Positions 1 to 7,951 of a stretch of DNA of 64,000 nt are shown here, piece by piece. The notes under the pieces are model-generated. The model was not told the DNA's origin and ran no database searches. It was given only the letters and a program-made list of their open reading frames with translations. Positions within the stretch are counted from its first letter, which is position 1; each line of letters begins with the position of its first letter. Both the position numbers and the translations under genes were made by a program. The DNA is from Bacillus sp. EB106-08-02-XG196. Lineage in GTDB: Bacteria; Bacillota; Bacilli; Bacillales; Cytobacillaceae. Location: the NCBI RefSeq assembly GCF_013396335.1, contig NZ_JABWSY010000009.1:1-64000 (forward strand). Direction: 5' to 3'.

Positions 1-75
1 GAAGGGAGTCGAACCCCCACGCCTTGCGGCGCCAGATCCTAAGTCTGGTGCGTCTGCCAATTCCGCCACACCCGC
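1..75 (-). tRNA. tRNA-Leu (anticodon UAG), 3' end cut by the window edge
   Basis: Read on the minus strand, the 5' acceptor half GCGGGTG starts at 75. It is followed by a D-arm, an anticodon stem CCAGA/TCTGG around the loop CTTAGGA (anticodon UAG), the long variable arm typical of class II tRNAs, and a T-arm with GGTTCGA. The last acceptor bases (expected CACCCGC) lie to the left of position 1. The long variable arm and the UAG anticodon identify a leucine tRNA that reads CUA/CUG codons. Confidence 0.95.
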
Positions 76-342
76 ATGTATTTAAAACTAAAATAGAAAA
101 CTAAGTTGCTAACTTCGCCACGTCGTAGCGGCGACATTGATAATCTTACAACGAATTACGACAAAAATCAACACTAATTTTTAATGATTTTTTTAGAAGT
201 GAAAAATACTAATAAATTAGCCAATCCCAGCAGTAAATCCTTCAAAGAATTTGTACCAAATAAAAAATAAAATGGTTTAGAACCTTTTTAATGGGAAAAA
301 ATACAATATGATTCATTCCCAAAAAAAGGAGATGATGTAACC
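76..342. other. AT-rich spacer, nothing recognised
   Basis: This stretch between the tRNA and the small ORF is AT-rich. I see no ORF with a ribosome binding site. It presumably holds the tRNA promoter on the minus strand and the promoter of the small plus-strand ORF, but no hexamer pair is convincing. Confidence 0.4.
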
Positions 343-489
343 TTGAGTTATATCCAGAAAAAAGATGCTGACAAAATTCTTACAAATCAGGAAAACCAGG
401 ATGAAAACTCAAGTAACGGTGAAAAATCACCTGAATTTGATGTTTTTGGAACAGCACTTAATAACCTGCATAGTCCTTTTGAATTTTAA
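343..489 (+). CDS. small acidic hypothetical protein (48 aa, TTG start)
   Basis: A 48-codon ORF opens with TTG, preceded by a strong SD (AAAAAGGAGATGATG) with suitable spacing, and ends directly at a long intrinsic terminator. The product begins MSYIQKKDADK, has a polar Asn/Glu/Asp-rich middle and ends in HSPFEF, with no membrane segment. I do not recognise the family. The SD and terminator argue that it is a real single-gene unit. It is convergent with the methyltransferase, and the two share the terminator. Confidence 0.6.
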   Translation: MSYIQKKDADKILTNQENQDENSSNGEKSPEFDVFGTALNNLHSPFEF

Positions 490-537
490 AAACCCATAGT
501 ATAAAAGAGATCATCCTCTTTTATACTATGGGTTTTT
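488..537. terminator. bidirectional intrinsic terminator
   Basis: A perfect 22-nt inverted repeat (arms 488-509 and 516-537) with a 6-nt loop is flanked by A-runs on the left and T-runs on the right. It can therefore terminate both the small plus-strand ORF and the minus-strand methyltransferase, whose last codon lies at 540. Confidence 0.92.
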
Positions 538-539
538 AC

Positions 540-1310
540 TTACCTTTTTATCGCCTTTAAAACAATGGCTTCTCCAACAAAAGAATCAACTTTATCATCC
601 TCAATCAGAATTCTAAATTTATGTTTGATTTCTTTTGATGATTTAAGAATCAATTGCGTTAAATGACTCTTTTCAGGTTCCGGCAGCTTCATGTTCGCAC
701 ACCATGGTTCAAAACGAAAAGTCTTCTCAAATCGGTGCCATTCAAATATTTCCAAACCACTTTCCTCAAGCTTTTGGATCCATTCGGATTTTTTCCAAGC
801 ACGATAATGGCTATAATCCCGTAACTTTTCAATCGAATTATAGAATTGATCGTATTCTTTATTCTCTGGAACTACATTATCATCAAGTAAGAATTGTCCT
901 TTCGGCTTTAATACTCGATGTACTTCCTTTATGAATGAATCCACATGAGGGAAATGATGTGGCGCAATTCTACAGGTAACAATATCAAATGACTCATCCG
1001 TAAATGGCAGCTGCTCGGCATCGCCTTGGATAAATTCAACATTTTGATGACCATTATCTTTAATGAAATTCTCAGCTGCTGCCAGCATTTCTGCAGTAAG
1101 ATCGACTGCTGTTACCTTTTTAACCAATGGAGCAAATGCATTGGCTGTATGTCCGCCGCCAGTTGCAATATCAAGCAGAACTTCCTGACCATTTAGTTTG
1201 GCCATTTCCACCATTTTTGCTAAGTCTTTTCCATCCTTATGAATGGGACTGGAAACGTAAGAGTTTGCATTTTTCCCAAATTGCTGCTGAACGTCTTTTT
1301 TAATATCCAT
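540..1310 (-). CDS. class I SAM-dependent methyltransferase (UbiE/Methyltransf_11 type)
   Basis: This is a 256-aa cytosolic protein with a Rossmann methyltransferase core. Motif I is LLDIATGGGHTA (about residues 46-57). The acidic end of strand 2 is AVDLT, and GDAEQLPF (about 96-103) and the post-motif RIAPHHF follow. The layout matches UbiE-like methyltransferases, but there is no quinone-biosynthesis neighbour, so the substrate is unknown. The start is ATG behind a good SD (AGAGGTG). The gene stands alone between exoA and the shared terminator. Confidence 0.85.
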   Translation of the reverse strand: MDIKKDVQQQFGKNANSYVSSPIHKDGKDLAKMVEMAKLNGQEVLLDIATGGGHTANAFAPLVKKVTAVDLTAEMLAAAENFIKDNGHQNVEFIQGDAEQLPFTDESFDIVTCRIAPHHFPHVDSFIKEVHRVLKPKGQFLLDDNVVPENKEYDQFYNSIEKLRDYSHYRAWKKSEWIQKLEESGLEIFEWHRFEKTFRFEPWCANMKLPEPEKSHLTQLILKSSKEIKHKFRILIEDDKVDSFVGEAIVLKAIKR

Positions 1311-1404
1311 ACTGAATCACCTCTTAATTCTAATTTATTCTAATCAATCGATAATTAAAATTACAAGGTTTTTATGATTCATCATAAGAAAAACTTATAA
1401 GACT

Positions 1405-2160
1405 TTACAATTCAAATTCTAGAACAACAGGGCAATGATCACTGCCCATTATTTCACAATGAATATCTGCAGAAATTAAGGAGTCACGAAGTTTTTCGGA
1501 GACAATAAAATAATCAATCCGCCAGCCAATATTCCGCTCACGAACCTTGGCCATGTAGCTCCACCACGTATAAGCGCCTTCTTTTTCCGGATAAAAATGG
1601 CGGAAGCTATCTACAAATCCTGACTCCAGCAGGGAAGTCATTTTTCCCCGTTCCTCCACTGTAAAACCAGAATTACCTAAATTAGATTTTGGATTTCTCA
1701 AGTCAATTTCCTTATGAGCCACGTTTAGATCTCCACATAAAACTACAGGCTTAACCTGGTCTAAATCTTTTAAATGTGCGATGATTCTGTCTTCCCAATC
1801 TAATCGAAAGCCTAGTCTAGCTAAATCTCTTTGAGAGTTCGGTGTATAAACATTTACAAGATAAAAATCCTCAAACTCTAATGTAAGAATTCGACCTTCA
1901 TCCTGTGAATCCTCATTTCCTAAACCATAAGTGACTGAAATTGGTTCTTTCTTTGTAAAAACCGCCGTTCCTGAATATCCCTTTTTAACTGCGTAATTCC
2001 AATATTGATGATACCCCTCTAGTTCAAGAGTAATTTGACCTTCTTGTAATTTTGTCTCCTGGACACAAAAAATATCTGCATTAACATTATTAAAATAATC
2101 TAAAAAGCCTTTATTTACACAGGCTCGAAGCCCATTGACGTTCCAAGATACTAGTTTCAT
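1405..2160 (-). CDS. exoA: exodeoxyribonuclease III (AP endonuclease ExoA)
   Basis: This is a 251-aa Mg2+-dependent endonuclease/exonuclease/phosphatase-fold enzyme for base-excision repair. It cuts at abasic sites and removes 3' blocking groups. Visible motifs are KLVSWNVNGLRA at the N-terminus, VQETKL (metal-binding Glu near 35), NVYTPNS, CGDLNVAH and the C-terminal GSDHCPV with the catalytic His. I place the start at 2160, where ATG follows AAGGGAGAAG. The reading frame stays open further upstream, but that part has no SD and does not look like the family. The length equals that of Bacillus ExoA. Confidence 0.95.
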   Translation of the reverse strand: MKLVSWNVNGLRACVNKGFLDYFNNVNADIFCVQETKLQEGQITLELEGYHQYWNYAVKKGYSGTAVFTKKEPISVTYGLGNEDSQDEGRILTLEFEDFYLVNVYTPNSQRDLARLGFRLDWEDRIIAHLKDLDQVKPVVLCGDLNVAHKEIDLRNPKSNLGNSGFTVEERGKMTSLLESGFVDSFRHFYPEKEGAYTWWSYMAKVRERNIGWRIDYFIVSEKLRDSLISADIHCEIMGSDHCPVVLEFEL

Positions 2161-2221
2161 AATGAATTTCTTCTCCCTTACAGCCTTTTTTCTATTTGTA
2201 TTGTCTGTCACGTATTTTAAC

Positions 2222-2256
2222 ATAAAACAAGGCAACCCGCAGTTGCCCTGTTTTAT
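2222..2256. terminator. hairpin at the 3' end of the deacetylase gene
   Basis: ATAAAACAAGGCAA and TTGCCCTGTTTTAT form a 14-bp stem with one mismatch around a 7-nt loop. The stem overlaps the stop codon of the minus-strand deacetylase. It lacks a clean U-run outside the stem, but its own AT-rich base could serve as one. Confidence 0.6.
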
Positions 2257-3038
2257 GGTTTTAAATATTGTTCTGTTAATTGTGTGGAAAATAGCTGCGA
2301 GGCAGGCACAATTTTGATGTTACGTTGTTTAAATTCTTCCATTGATTGATAAATACCTACTGAACATACCTTTCCTGTTACCCCAACATGTCCAATGGCA
2401 ATTCCGCTTCCAGTAAATTCAGTTATTTTAGCCAATCTTTTCATCTGTTTTCTCACATGGCTTAAGGAGGAAATATCATCTAGGAAGACATCTCTTTTTA
2501 AAAGCGGGACGTTCATTTCCTCTGTAACCTTTTGAAACTTTGATTTAGGGCTTGTACCACTGTCGATAATATACAACTTCTTCTCCTTGGCGACTTCTAC
2601 GATCGCTCTTACGATTTCCTCATCCTCGACTGCTAGGGAACCCATATGGTTGTTGATCCCAACTGCATAGGGAACGGACTTTAATGCATCCTTCACCCTT
2701 TGCTTCACCTCTTGTGGTGAAAGATCTACCGTAATGGGTTTCGGACCGAGCCATGAGCGCTTTCCTCTTTTTGGCTGCATCGGTAAGTGAACGATGACTT
2801 CAAAGCCATTTTCATGTGCCAATTCGGCGTGTTCCTTTGAATGTTCAGTAAAGGGCATAACCGCTGCGGTAATTGGGACGTCCCCTTCAAGGAAATCTCT
2901 AACTCCGCCTGTGCCACCGCCAAAATCATCAATAATAATAGCTGCCTTAAACTGCCTTTGGTCATTTTTTTCAGCTGATGCTGGACTTTGTAAGGACAGC
3001 AACAGAAATGGGATTAGAAACAGAGCAATTCTTTTCAT
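2253..3038 (-). CDS. divergent polysaccharide deacetylase family protein (YibQ-like), secreted
   Basis: The 261-aa product has a signal peptide (MKRIALFLIPFLLLS...ASA, about residues 1-22) and a DUF610/YibQ-type divergent polysaccharide-deacetylase barrel. Diagnostic pieces are AIIIDDFGGG, EVIVHLPMQPK, GINNHMGS and YIIDSGTSPKS. Members are predicted extracytoplasmic carbohydrate deacetylases or hydrolases, but the substrate is not established. The ATG at 3038 has a GGGAGGT SD. The open frame upstream of it is not used. Confidence 0.85.
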   Translation of the reverse strand: MKRIALFLIPFLLLSLQSPASAEKNDQRQFKAAIIIDDFGGGTGGVRDFLEGDVPITAAVMPFTEHSKEHAELAHENGFEVIVHLPMQPKRGKRSWLGPKPITVDLSPQEVKQRVKDALKSVPYAVGINNHMGSLAVEDEEIVRAIVEVAKEKKLYIIDSGTSPKSKFQKVTEEMNVPLLKRDVFLDDISSLSHVRKQMKRLAKITEFTGSGIAIGHVGVTGKVCSVGIYQSMEEFKQRNIKIVPASQLFSTQLTEQYLKP

Positions 3039-3112
3039 AAAAACCTCCCATAGTGATGTTTTTACGTTAATTTGCCCCGAGAGATTGGATTCATTCTTGC
3101 GTTTTGAACATA

Positions 3113-3143
3113 CGAAAAAAGAGCCCAATTGCTCGGCTCCTTT
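3113..3143 (-). terminator. ppiB terminator
   Basis: On the minus strand GAGCC and GGCTC pair around a 9-nt loop, and TTTTTT follows, just after the ppiB stop codon at 3152. Confidence 0.75.
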
Positions 3144-3151
3144 CGTACATC

Positions 3152-3592
3152 CTATTCTTCGTCGTATACTTCCACTTTTTCCATAACATCGCCATTGCGC
3201 ATTGCTTTTGCTGCTTCAAGACCAGAAGTCACTTTGCCGAAAACAGTGTGAACACCATTTAGATGTGGCTGGGACTCATGAACGATAAAGAATTGGCTGC
3301 CGCCTGTATCTTTACCAGCATGCGCCATTGATAATGAACCTGGTACATGTGTGTGTGGATTTCCTTGTGTTTCACATTTAATTGTGTAACCTGGGCCACC
3401 TGTTCCAGTTCCAGTTGGGCAGCCGCCTTGGCTTACAAATCCAGGAATTACGCGGTGAAAATTCAACCCATTGTAAAAGCCTTCTTTTGCTAACTTTTCA
3501 AAGTTTGCAACAGTACCTGGTGCTTCGTTTGGATATAATTCGAATTCAATCTTTTCTCCGTTTTGCATTTGAATGTGTCCTTTTTTAGCCAC
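3152..3592 (-). CDS. ppiB: peptidyl-prolyl cis-trans isomerase, cyclophilin type
   Basis: This is a 146-aa cytosolic cyclophilin that speeds Xaa-Pro isomerisation during folding. Core motifs are [26 protein letters not shown] (catalytic Arg), [13 protein letters not shown] and [13 protein letters not shown] choose the GTG at 3592, giving [16 protein letters not shown] lies nine bases upstream, whereas the in-frame ATG at 3601 touches that SD and is too close to it. The length agrees with Bacillus PpiB (about 143 aa). Confidence 0.95.
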   Translation of the reverse strand: MAKKGHIQMQNGEKIEFELYPNEAPGTVANFEKLAKEGFYNGLNFHRVIPGFVSQGGCPTGTGTGGPGYTIKCETQGNPHTHVPGSLSMAHAGKDTGGSQFFIVHESQPHLNGVHTVFGKVTSGLEAAKAMRNGDVMEKVEVYDEE

Positions 3593-3682
3593 AATGAACA
3601 TCTCCTTTATGTAAAAAATCATTTTTATCATACACTTTCTACAGCAGAAAAGAAAGTTTCATGGATTAAATCCTCAATTTTG

Positions 3683-3691
3683 TGGTATTAT
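3683..3691 (+). promoter_or_regulatory. extended -10 promoter element
   Basis: TGGTATTAT fits an extended -10 (TGnTATAAT). It lies about seven bases before a stretch that folds well and ends in a strong terminator with no ORF between. The -35 is weak, as is usual for extended -10 promoters. Confidence 0.45.
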
Positions 3692-3697
3692 AACAGT

Positions 3698-3815
3698 ACC
3701 TCTTCCGAACATTCGCTTGTTGCGGGACACTTAACCACTGTACGGACGGAAGGGGTACGTAGTGTCGTTGGTAGCGGCATTACAAGAAGCCAAGACATGA
3801 TGTCTTGGCTTTTTT
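3698..3815 (+). ncRNA. candidate structured small RNA (about 118 nt)
   Basis: Downstream of the extended -10, the sequence GTACCTCTTCCG (3696-3707) pairs over 12 positions, with one G-U, with CGGAAGGGGTAC further on. GACACT/AGTGTC can form an alternative pairing. The segment ends in a near-perfect hairpin (AAGCCAAGACA/TGTCTTGGCTT, 3787-3811) with a T-run. No ORF with an SD fits inside. I do not recognise a known RNA family. The alternative is a leader without a gene, but the next plus-strand gene is 1.6 kb away. Confidence 0.45.
3787..3815 (+). terminator. intrinsic terminator
   Basis: An 11-bp perfect stem with a 3-nt loop is followed by TTTTT. It ends the candidate sRNA and touches the stop codon of the minus-strand membrane gene. 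Confidence 0.85.
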
Positions 3816-4263
3816 AATGTTCTTTATTTGTCAATTGATAAAATAAGAAAATAAACGAAAAGAAAACCAGATAGCCAAAAAAGCTATAGATATGCTTCCA
3901 ATCAACAGAATGCTCGAATAGGCCAAATAGTTCAGAAAACCTTTCAACTATAGGCATCAGTAAGCTCAGAAATAGTATAATTCCAATCTTCCCCCATTTC
4001 GTAACCTTCTTCATCATCATTAAGTAGACCAGAACGAGAATTGGTAATCCTACAAAGGTGAAGGCAATATTAAATGACAACACCTCAGGAAATGGTCGAA
4101 TTGGAAACATGTACATTTTCTTGCCAACAAAGTAAAGATCCAAGGAAGTACCCAGCAATATAGCCAATATGATTACAGGGCCATACTCTTTAATCAAAAA
4201 TGGTAATGACTTTTTTTGCCAAGGCGGCAAGTTCAAGCCTTTCAAGCGTTTTACAGTATTCAT
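3814..4263 (-). CDS. four-helix membrane protein, CBO0543-like
   Basis: The 149-aa protein has about four hydrophobic helices (around YGPVIILAILLG, FTFVGLPILVLVYL, IGIILFLSLLMPI and YLVFFSFIFLFYQ) separated by short charged loops. Its pattern resembles CBO0543-type membrane proteins of Bacillaceae, which have no known function. The ATG at 4263 has a GGGGAG SD eight bases upstream. That start lies 74 bp inside the 3' end of the upstream DUF2515 gene, so the two are translationally coupled or the start is further in. The family call is tentative. Confidence 0.65.
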   Translation of the reverse strand: MNTVKRLKGLNLPPWQKKSLPFLIKEYGPVIILAILLGTSLDLYFVGKKMYMFPIRPFPEVLSFNIAFTFVGLPILVLVYLMMMKKVTKWGKIGIILFLSLLMPIVERFSELFGLFEHSVDWKHIYSFFGYLVFFSFIFLFYQLTNKEH

Positions 4264-5326
4264 ATTCAATCTCCCCGTTAATTTGTGTTTCATTAAGCTC
4301 CGAGAGATAGTCAGCTATCTGCCAATCACTAAACCAATCTCCCTTTTCCGCTTCTTGATGATGAACATTTTTCCACCCAGTCGTTAAATCAGGACTATAA
4401 ATTTTCCTTGCTCCCCACCTAAGCTTGCAGGCATTTAAGCGAAGCTGATAGGGAATTCCAGGAATCCCTTCATTCACATTATTGAAAATGTGCGGCCAAT
4501 AATCCTTTCTTGACCCTGTATGGTGGTGTACTTTTGCCCATTGTACAAATTGATTTAACAATTCCATATTTTGAAAAAGAACAGCATACAATCTTTTCCC
4601 TAAAAGAATACGCTCATGTAGAGATTGAAACTGATGAAGCGTTTGCCCGGCGAGGCTCTTTTTTCGATAGGGAAACAAAATATGATTAAATGAAAGATAA
4701 TCCTGCAGTTTAAACTCTAGCGTGTTTAAGACTTCCTTTTGGTAGTTGGGGTTTTGGATTACCCTTTTTTCCAAATAATTTTGTTCATTAATAATTAGAG
4801 CCATAGTGAGAATATAGGTGTCAGGTACCCTCCAAAAGTGATTCCAAATCGTCTCCATAAAGGTAGATATGTTCAAATAAGGCAACAAATAAAATAATGG
4901 TTTCTTTCTTTTTATGCTTTCAATGTATAGTAAAAATTGTGGATAAGCGTCTTGAAAAATCAGCCAATTTCCACGTTCTAAAAAGGTAAAAAAGTCATTC
5001 CTCTCTTTATTCGTAAGCAGGCGTGTGAGGAGCTCACCCTTTAAATCGGTCATATTCCAGCCGCCATTTCTAGATACCATATGCCCTAAAAATGCCCAAT
5101 GGATTTCGGGATGTTCTTGGTATACATCAAAATAGGCCTTTGTCCTTGTCACATTATTCAGGTTCAGTTCGCTTGTGTTCCTTATTATCTTTTCTAACAG
5201 ACCTTGTTCCTCTTTTGTTAAGGTATTGGAGTCCATTACTGAACCCTTTTTCATTTTTACCTTTAATTCGTCCTTAATGGTTTCAATCGGAGTTTTTTCT
5301 CTGCTTCTGATAAAAAAAATAATCAT
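4190..5326 (-). CDS. DUF2515 family protein (YppC-like)
   Basis: The 378-aa cytosolic protein looks like the DUF2515 family (B. subtilis YppC), whose function is unknown. Recognisable stretches are TRTKAYFDVYQEHPEI, WAFLGHMVSRNGG and FQDAYPQFLLY. It is rich in aromatic residues and predicted all-helical. The start is ATG with the SD GAGGGGGG. Its 3' end overlaps the small membrane gene by 74 bp in another frame, and it is divergent from the cyclase gene, with 81 bp between them. Confidence 0.75.
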   Translation of the reverse strand: MIIFFIRSREKTPIETIKDELKVKMKKGSVMDSNTLTKEEQGLLEKIIRNTSELNLNNVTRTKAYFDVYQEHPEIHWAFLGHMVSRNGGWNMTDLKGELLTRLLTNKERNDFFTFLERGNWLIFQDAYPQFLLYIESIKRKKPLFYLLPYLNISTFMETIWNHFWRVPDTYILTMALIINEQNYLEKRVIQNPNYQKEVLNTLEFKLQDYLSFNHILFPYRKKSLAGQTLHQFQSLHERILLGKRLYAVLFQNMELLNQFVQWAKVHHHTGSRKDYWPHIFNNVNEGIPGIPYQLRLNACKLRWGARKIYSPDLTTGWKNVHHQEAEKGDWFSDWQIADYLSELNETQINGEIEYEYCKTLERLELAALAKKVITIFD

Positions 5327-5407
5327 AACCCCCCTCGAGAATTCTCTGTATACTTGCTGAATATGTATAGATGAGAAAATTCAATTGGGAGAGGATGAAG
5401 TTTTGCG

Positions 5408-7267
5408 ATGATCAATACAAGTAAAGGCATTGACTGGCTTGTTGAAATGCTTAGAAGGGATCAATCTCCCGATGGCTCTTGGCACTATCCATTTGAAACT
5501 GGGTTATCGACAGATGCCTATATGATCATTTTATTACGGACATTGGAAATAAATGATGAAGAATTAATTAAGGGGCTGGCCGAGAGGATTTTACAGAGAC
5601 AAGAAAAGAATGGTGCCTGGAAGCTTTTTTATGATGAAGTGACTGGTAATCTCACTGCCACCGTAGAATCCTATTACGCACTCCTATACTCTGGATACTT
5701 TAATAAGCAGGATAAACGGCTCCGAGCTGCAAAAAAGTTTATTTTATCCAAGGGCAGTTTGGATGAAGTTAGTATGTTTACAAAAGTGATGCTGTCCCTA
5801 ACAGGGCAAATGAAATGGCCATCCTTCTCCCCCCTTCCGATAGAGATCATCCTATTACCACTCAATTTTCCAATCAATTTCTATTCCTTTTCTGTATATG
5901 GAAGGGCCAATCTGACCCCCTTGCTAATTCTCACTGATAAGAAATTTACGCTAACAACGAAAAAGAGTCCTGACCTTTCCGATTTACGTGTAGGACGTGA
6001 TGATTCTGATACCTGGGTTCGTTCGGAGGAAATGCATTCCCTTTTCTCTTTTATTGAAAAAGGGGTTAAGGATTTAATAGGTCTGCCCCAACAGCTTCAT
6101 AAGCTGGCACTACAGCGGGCTAAAAAATATATGCTCGACCACATAGAAGCAGATGGGACGTTTTTCAGCTACTACAGCTCCACCTTTTTAATGATTTTCG
6201 CCCTCCTCGCACTGGGAAATAAGAAAAACGACCCTGTTATTACAGCGGCTATTGATGGGATTAAAGCGATGAGAACGACCATTAACGGACTTCCGCATAT
6301 GCAATACACGACGGCAAATGTGTGGAATACCTCGTTAATTGGCTGCGCACTGCAAGAAGCAGGAATTCCACCAAAGGATACAATGGTTTTGAAAGCTAAT
6401 CAATATTTACTAGCCCGGCAGCACGACAAATTCGGAGATTGGGTAATTCATAATCCTAACAGTTTACCAGGAGGCTGGGGATTTTCAAATATTAATACAA
6501 TCAATCCGGATGTCGATGACACAACCGCATCTTTGAGATCAATTTCTAGAATAAATTCTTCTGATGCATGGAATCGGGGGATTAACTGGTTACTTTCGAT
6601 GCAAAACGATGATGGCGGCTGGGCTGCTTTTGAAAAAAATACCGATACCAAGCTTTTTGAATTTCTGCCTATTGAGAAGGCTCAGTTTATCCTAACTGAT
6701 CCATCGTGTGCTGATATCACAGGGCGTACTCTTGAGTTTTTTGGCAACTATACCAATTTATCAAGTGACCATCAAAGTATTAAAAAGGGAGTAAAGTGGC
6801 TGTTAGATCACCAAGAGCGGGATGGTTCTTGGTATGGAAGATGGGGTATTTGTTATATTTACGGTACCTGGGGCGCGGTGACAGGTTTATCTGAGGTTGG
6901 AGTTCCAAGTAGTGATGCTTCGATTCAAAAAGCAATCCAATGGCTGCATCGAATTCAAAATGCAGATGGCGGCTGGGGTGAATCCTGTTATAGTGATAGT
7001 AAAGAAACCTATAAACCACTGGGAGTCAGCACCTTAACCCATACCGCCTGGGCGCTGGATACATTAATAAGTGTTTCAGAACAACCCACTTCTGAAATCC
7101 GCAAAGGTATTTCGTATTTGTTGACGAATTTACAAAAAGAAGATTGGACCACTTCCTATCCAAAAGGACAAGGAATGGCCGGGGCTTTTTATATACATTA
7201 TCACAGCTACCGCTATATATTTCCTTTGCTGGCCTTGGCACATTATCGTAAAAAGTTCGAAAAATAA
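5408..7267 (+). CDS. sqhC: squalene-hopene cyclase / sporulenol synthase family
   Basis: The 619-aa terpenoid cyclase is close in length to B. subtilis SqhC (632 aa). QW repeats are visible as SPDGSWHYPF near residue 20, NDDGGWAAF near 398, ERDGSWYGRWG near 470 and NADGGWGE near 518. The acidic initiator motif DVDD stands at about 368-371. In B. subtilis the enzyme makes sporulenol from tetraprenyl-beta-curcumene in spores, while other homologues make hopene. Which applies here cannot be told from sequence alone. The gene is monocistronic: SD GAGAGGATG upstream and a terminator directly downstream. Confidence 0.93.
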   Translation: MINTSKGIDWLVEMLRRDQSPDGSWHYPFETGLSTDAYMIILLRTLEINDEELIKGLAERILQRQEKNGAWKLFYDEVTGNLTATVESYYALLYSGYFNKQDKRLRAAKKFILSKGSLDEVSMFTKVMLSLTGQMKWPSFSPLPIEIILLPLNFPINFYSFSVYGRANLTPLLILTDKKFTLTTKKSPDLSDLRVGRDDSDTWVRSEEMHSLFSFIEKGVKDLIGLPQQLHKLALQRAKKYMLDHIEADGTFFSYYSSTFLMIFALLALGNKKNDPVITAAIDGIKAMRTTINGLPHMQYTTANVWNTSLIGCALQEAGIPPKDTMVLKANQYLLARQHDKFGDWVIHNPNSLPGGWGFSNINTINPDVDDTTASLRSISRINSSDAWNRGINWLLSMQNDDGGWAAFEKNTDTKLFEFLPIEKAQFILTDPSCADITGRTLEFFGNYTNLSSDHQSIKKGVKWLLDHQERDGSWYGRWGICYIYGTWGAVTGLSEVGVPSSDASIQKAIQWLHRIQNADGGWGESCYSDSKETYKPLGVSTLTHTAWALDTLISVSEQPTSEIRKGISYLLTNLQKEDWTTSYPKGQGMAGAFYIHYHSYRYIFPLLALAHYRKKFEK

Positions 7268-7299
7268 CTCGACGGACTCATTTGGTCCTTCGAGTTTTT
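7267..7299 (+). terminator. sqhC terminator
   Basis: ACTCGA plus GGAC pair with GTCC plus TCGAGT across a small internal loop, and TTTTT follows. The hairpin starts at the last base of the cyclase stop codon. Confidence 0.8.
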
Positions 7300-7301
7300 G
7301 T

Positions 7302-7385
7302 TCGCTAATATATTTCATTTTTCGCTGATATATTCCACTTATCACTGATATATTTCATATAAATCTGATATATCGAACTATATAT
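7302..7385. repeat. four degenerate 20-nt tandem units
   Basis: The sequence reads as roughly four units of about 20 nt sharing the core CTGATATATT (for example TTCGCTGATATATTCCACT). It lies between the convergent sqhC and mug genes. It shares its period and a CGCT..TA.AT.C skeleton with the larger array at 20.9-21.2 kb, which suggests one diverged repeat class. No coding potential. Confidence 0.65.
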
Positions 7386-7398
7386 ATAATTCTTAAAA

Positions 7399-7905
7399 TC
7401 ACTCTATTATTTCCTTAAGTCCGATATAAATCTCTACGATTTCTTCCACTTTCATTCTTACTAAGCCGCTGGACGATGGTGCGACAAAATCAATTGTTCC
7501 CGGGACGACGGGTTTCTCCTGCCTCCCCCACGGAACATTTTTCATGCCGCTGTATTCCTGATAGACTCCCTTTCCTACGTAACAGACCACCCTCGGCTTT
7601 AATAGCTCAATTTTATTCCTAAGTATTTCTTTGCCCTCTTTATATTCTTCCTTTGTAATCTCATCTGCAGCTTTCGTAGGCCTAGCCACAATATTTGTAA
7701 TCCCCATCCCTAAATCTAATAGTTTGGCATCTTCAGCAGCCTCGAATTTCCGAGGAGTCAACCCTGCATCATGTAAAATGCGCCAAAACCGGTTATTTGG
7801 ATTGGCAAAATGATGCCCCGTTTCACTTGAACGAATACTTGGATTAAATCCCACGAATAGAATCTTTAAATTCTCTTTTATATGATCATTTACTAACTTC
7901 AACAT
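7399..7905 (-). CDS. mug: G/U mismatch-specific DNA glycosylase (Mug/TDG family)
   Basis: The 168-aa uracil-DNA-glycosylase-fold enzyme removes U or T from mismatches with G. The active-site strand VGFNPSIRSSETG (about 18-30) carries the Asn typical of Mug, and HHFANPNNRFWRILHDAG follows. PSSSGLVRM near the C-terminus matches the DNA-intercalation loop region. It belongs to base-excision repair together with exoA, though the two genes are not linked. The start is ATG. The gene is convergent with sqhC. Confidence 0.93.
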   Translation of the reverse strand: MLKLVNDHIKENLKILFVGFNPSIRSSETGHHFANPNNRFWRILHDAGLTPRKFEAAEDAKLLDLGMGITNIVARPTKAADEITKEEYKEGKEILRNKIELLKPRVVCYVGKGVYQEYSGMKNVPWGRQEKPVVPGTIDFVAPSSSGLVRMKVEEIVEIYIGLKEIIE

Positions 7906-7951
7906 AGTAACCTCTATTCAATATTAATGACCCTATTTTACTAAAACCTCT

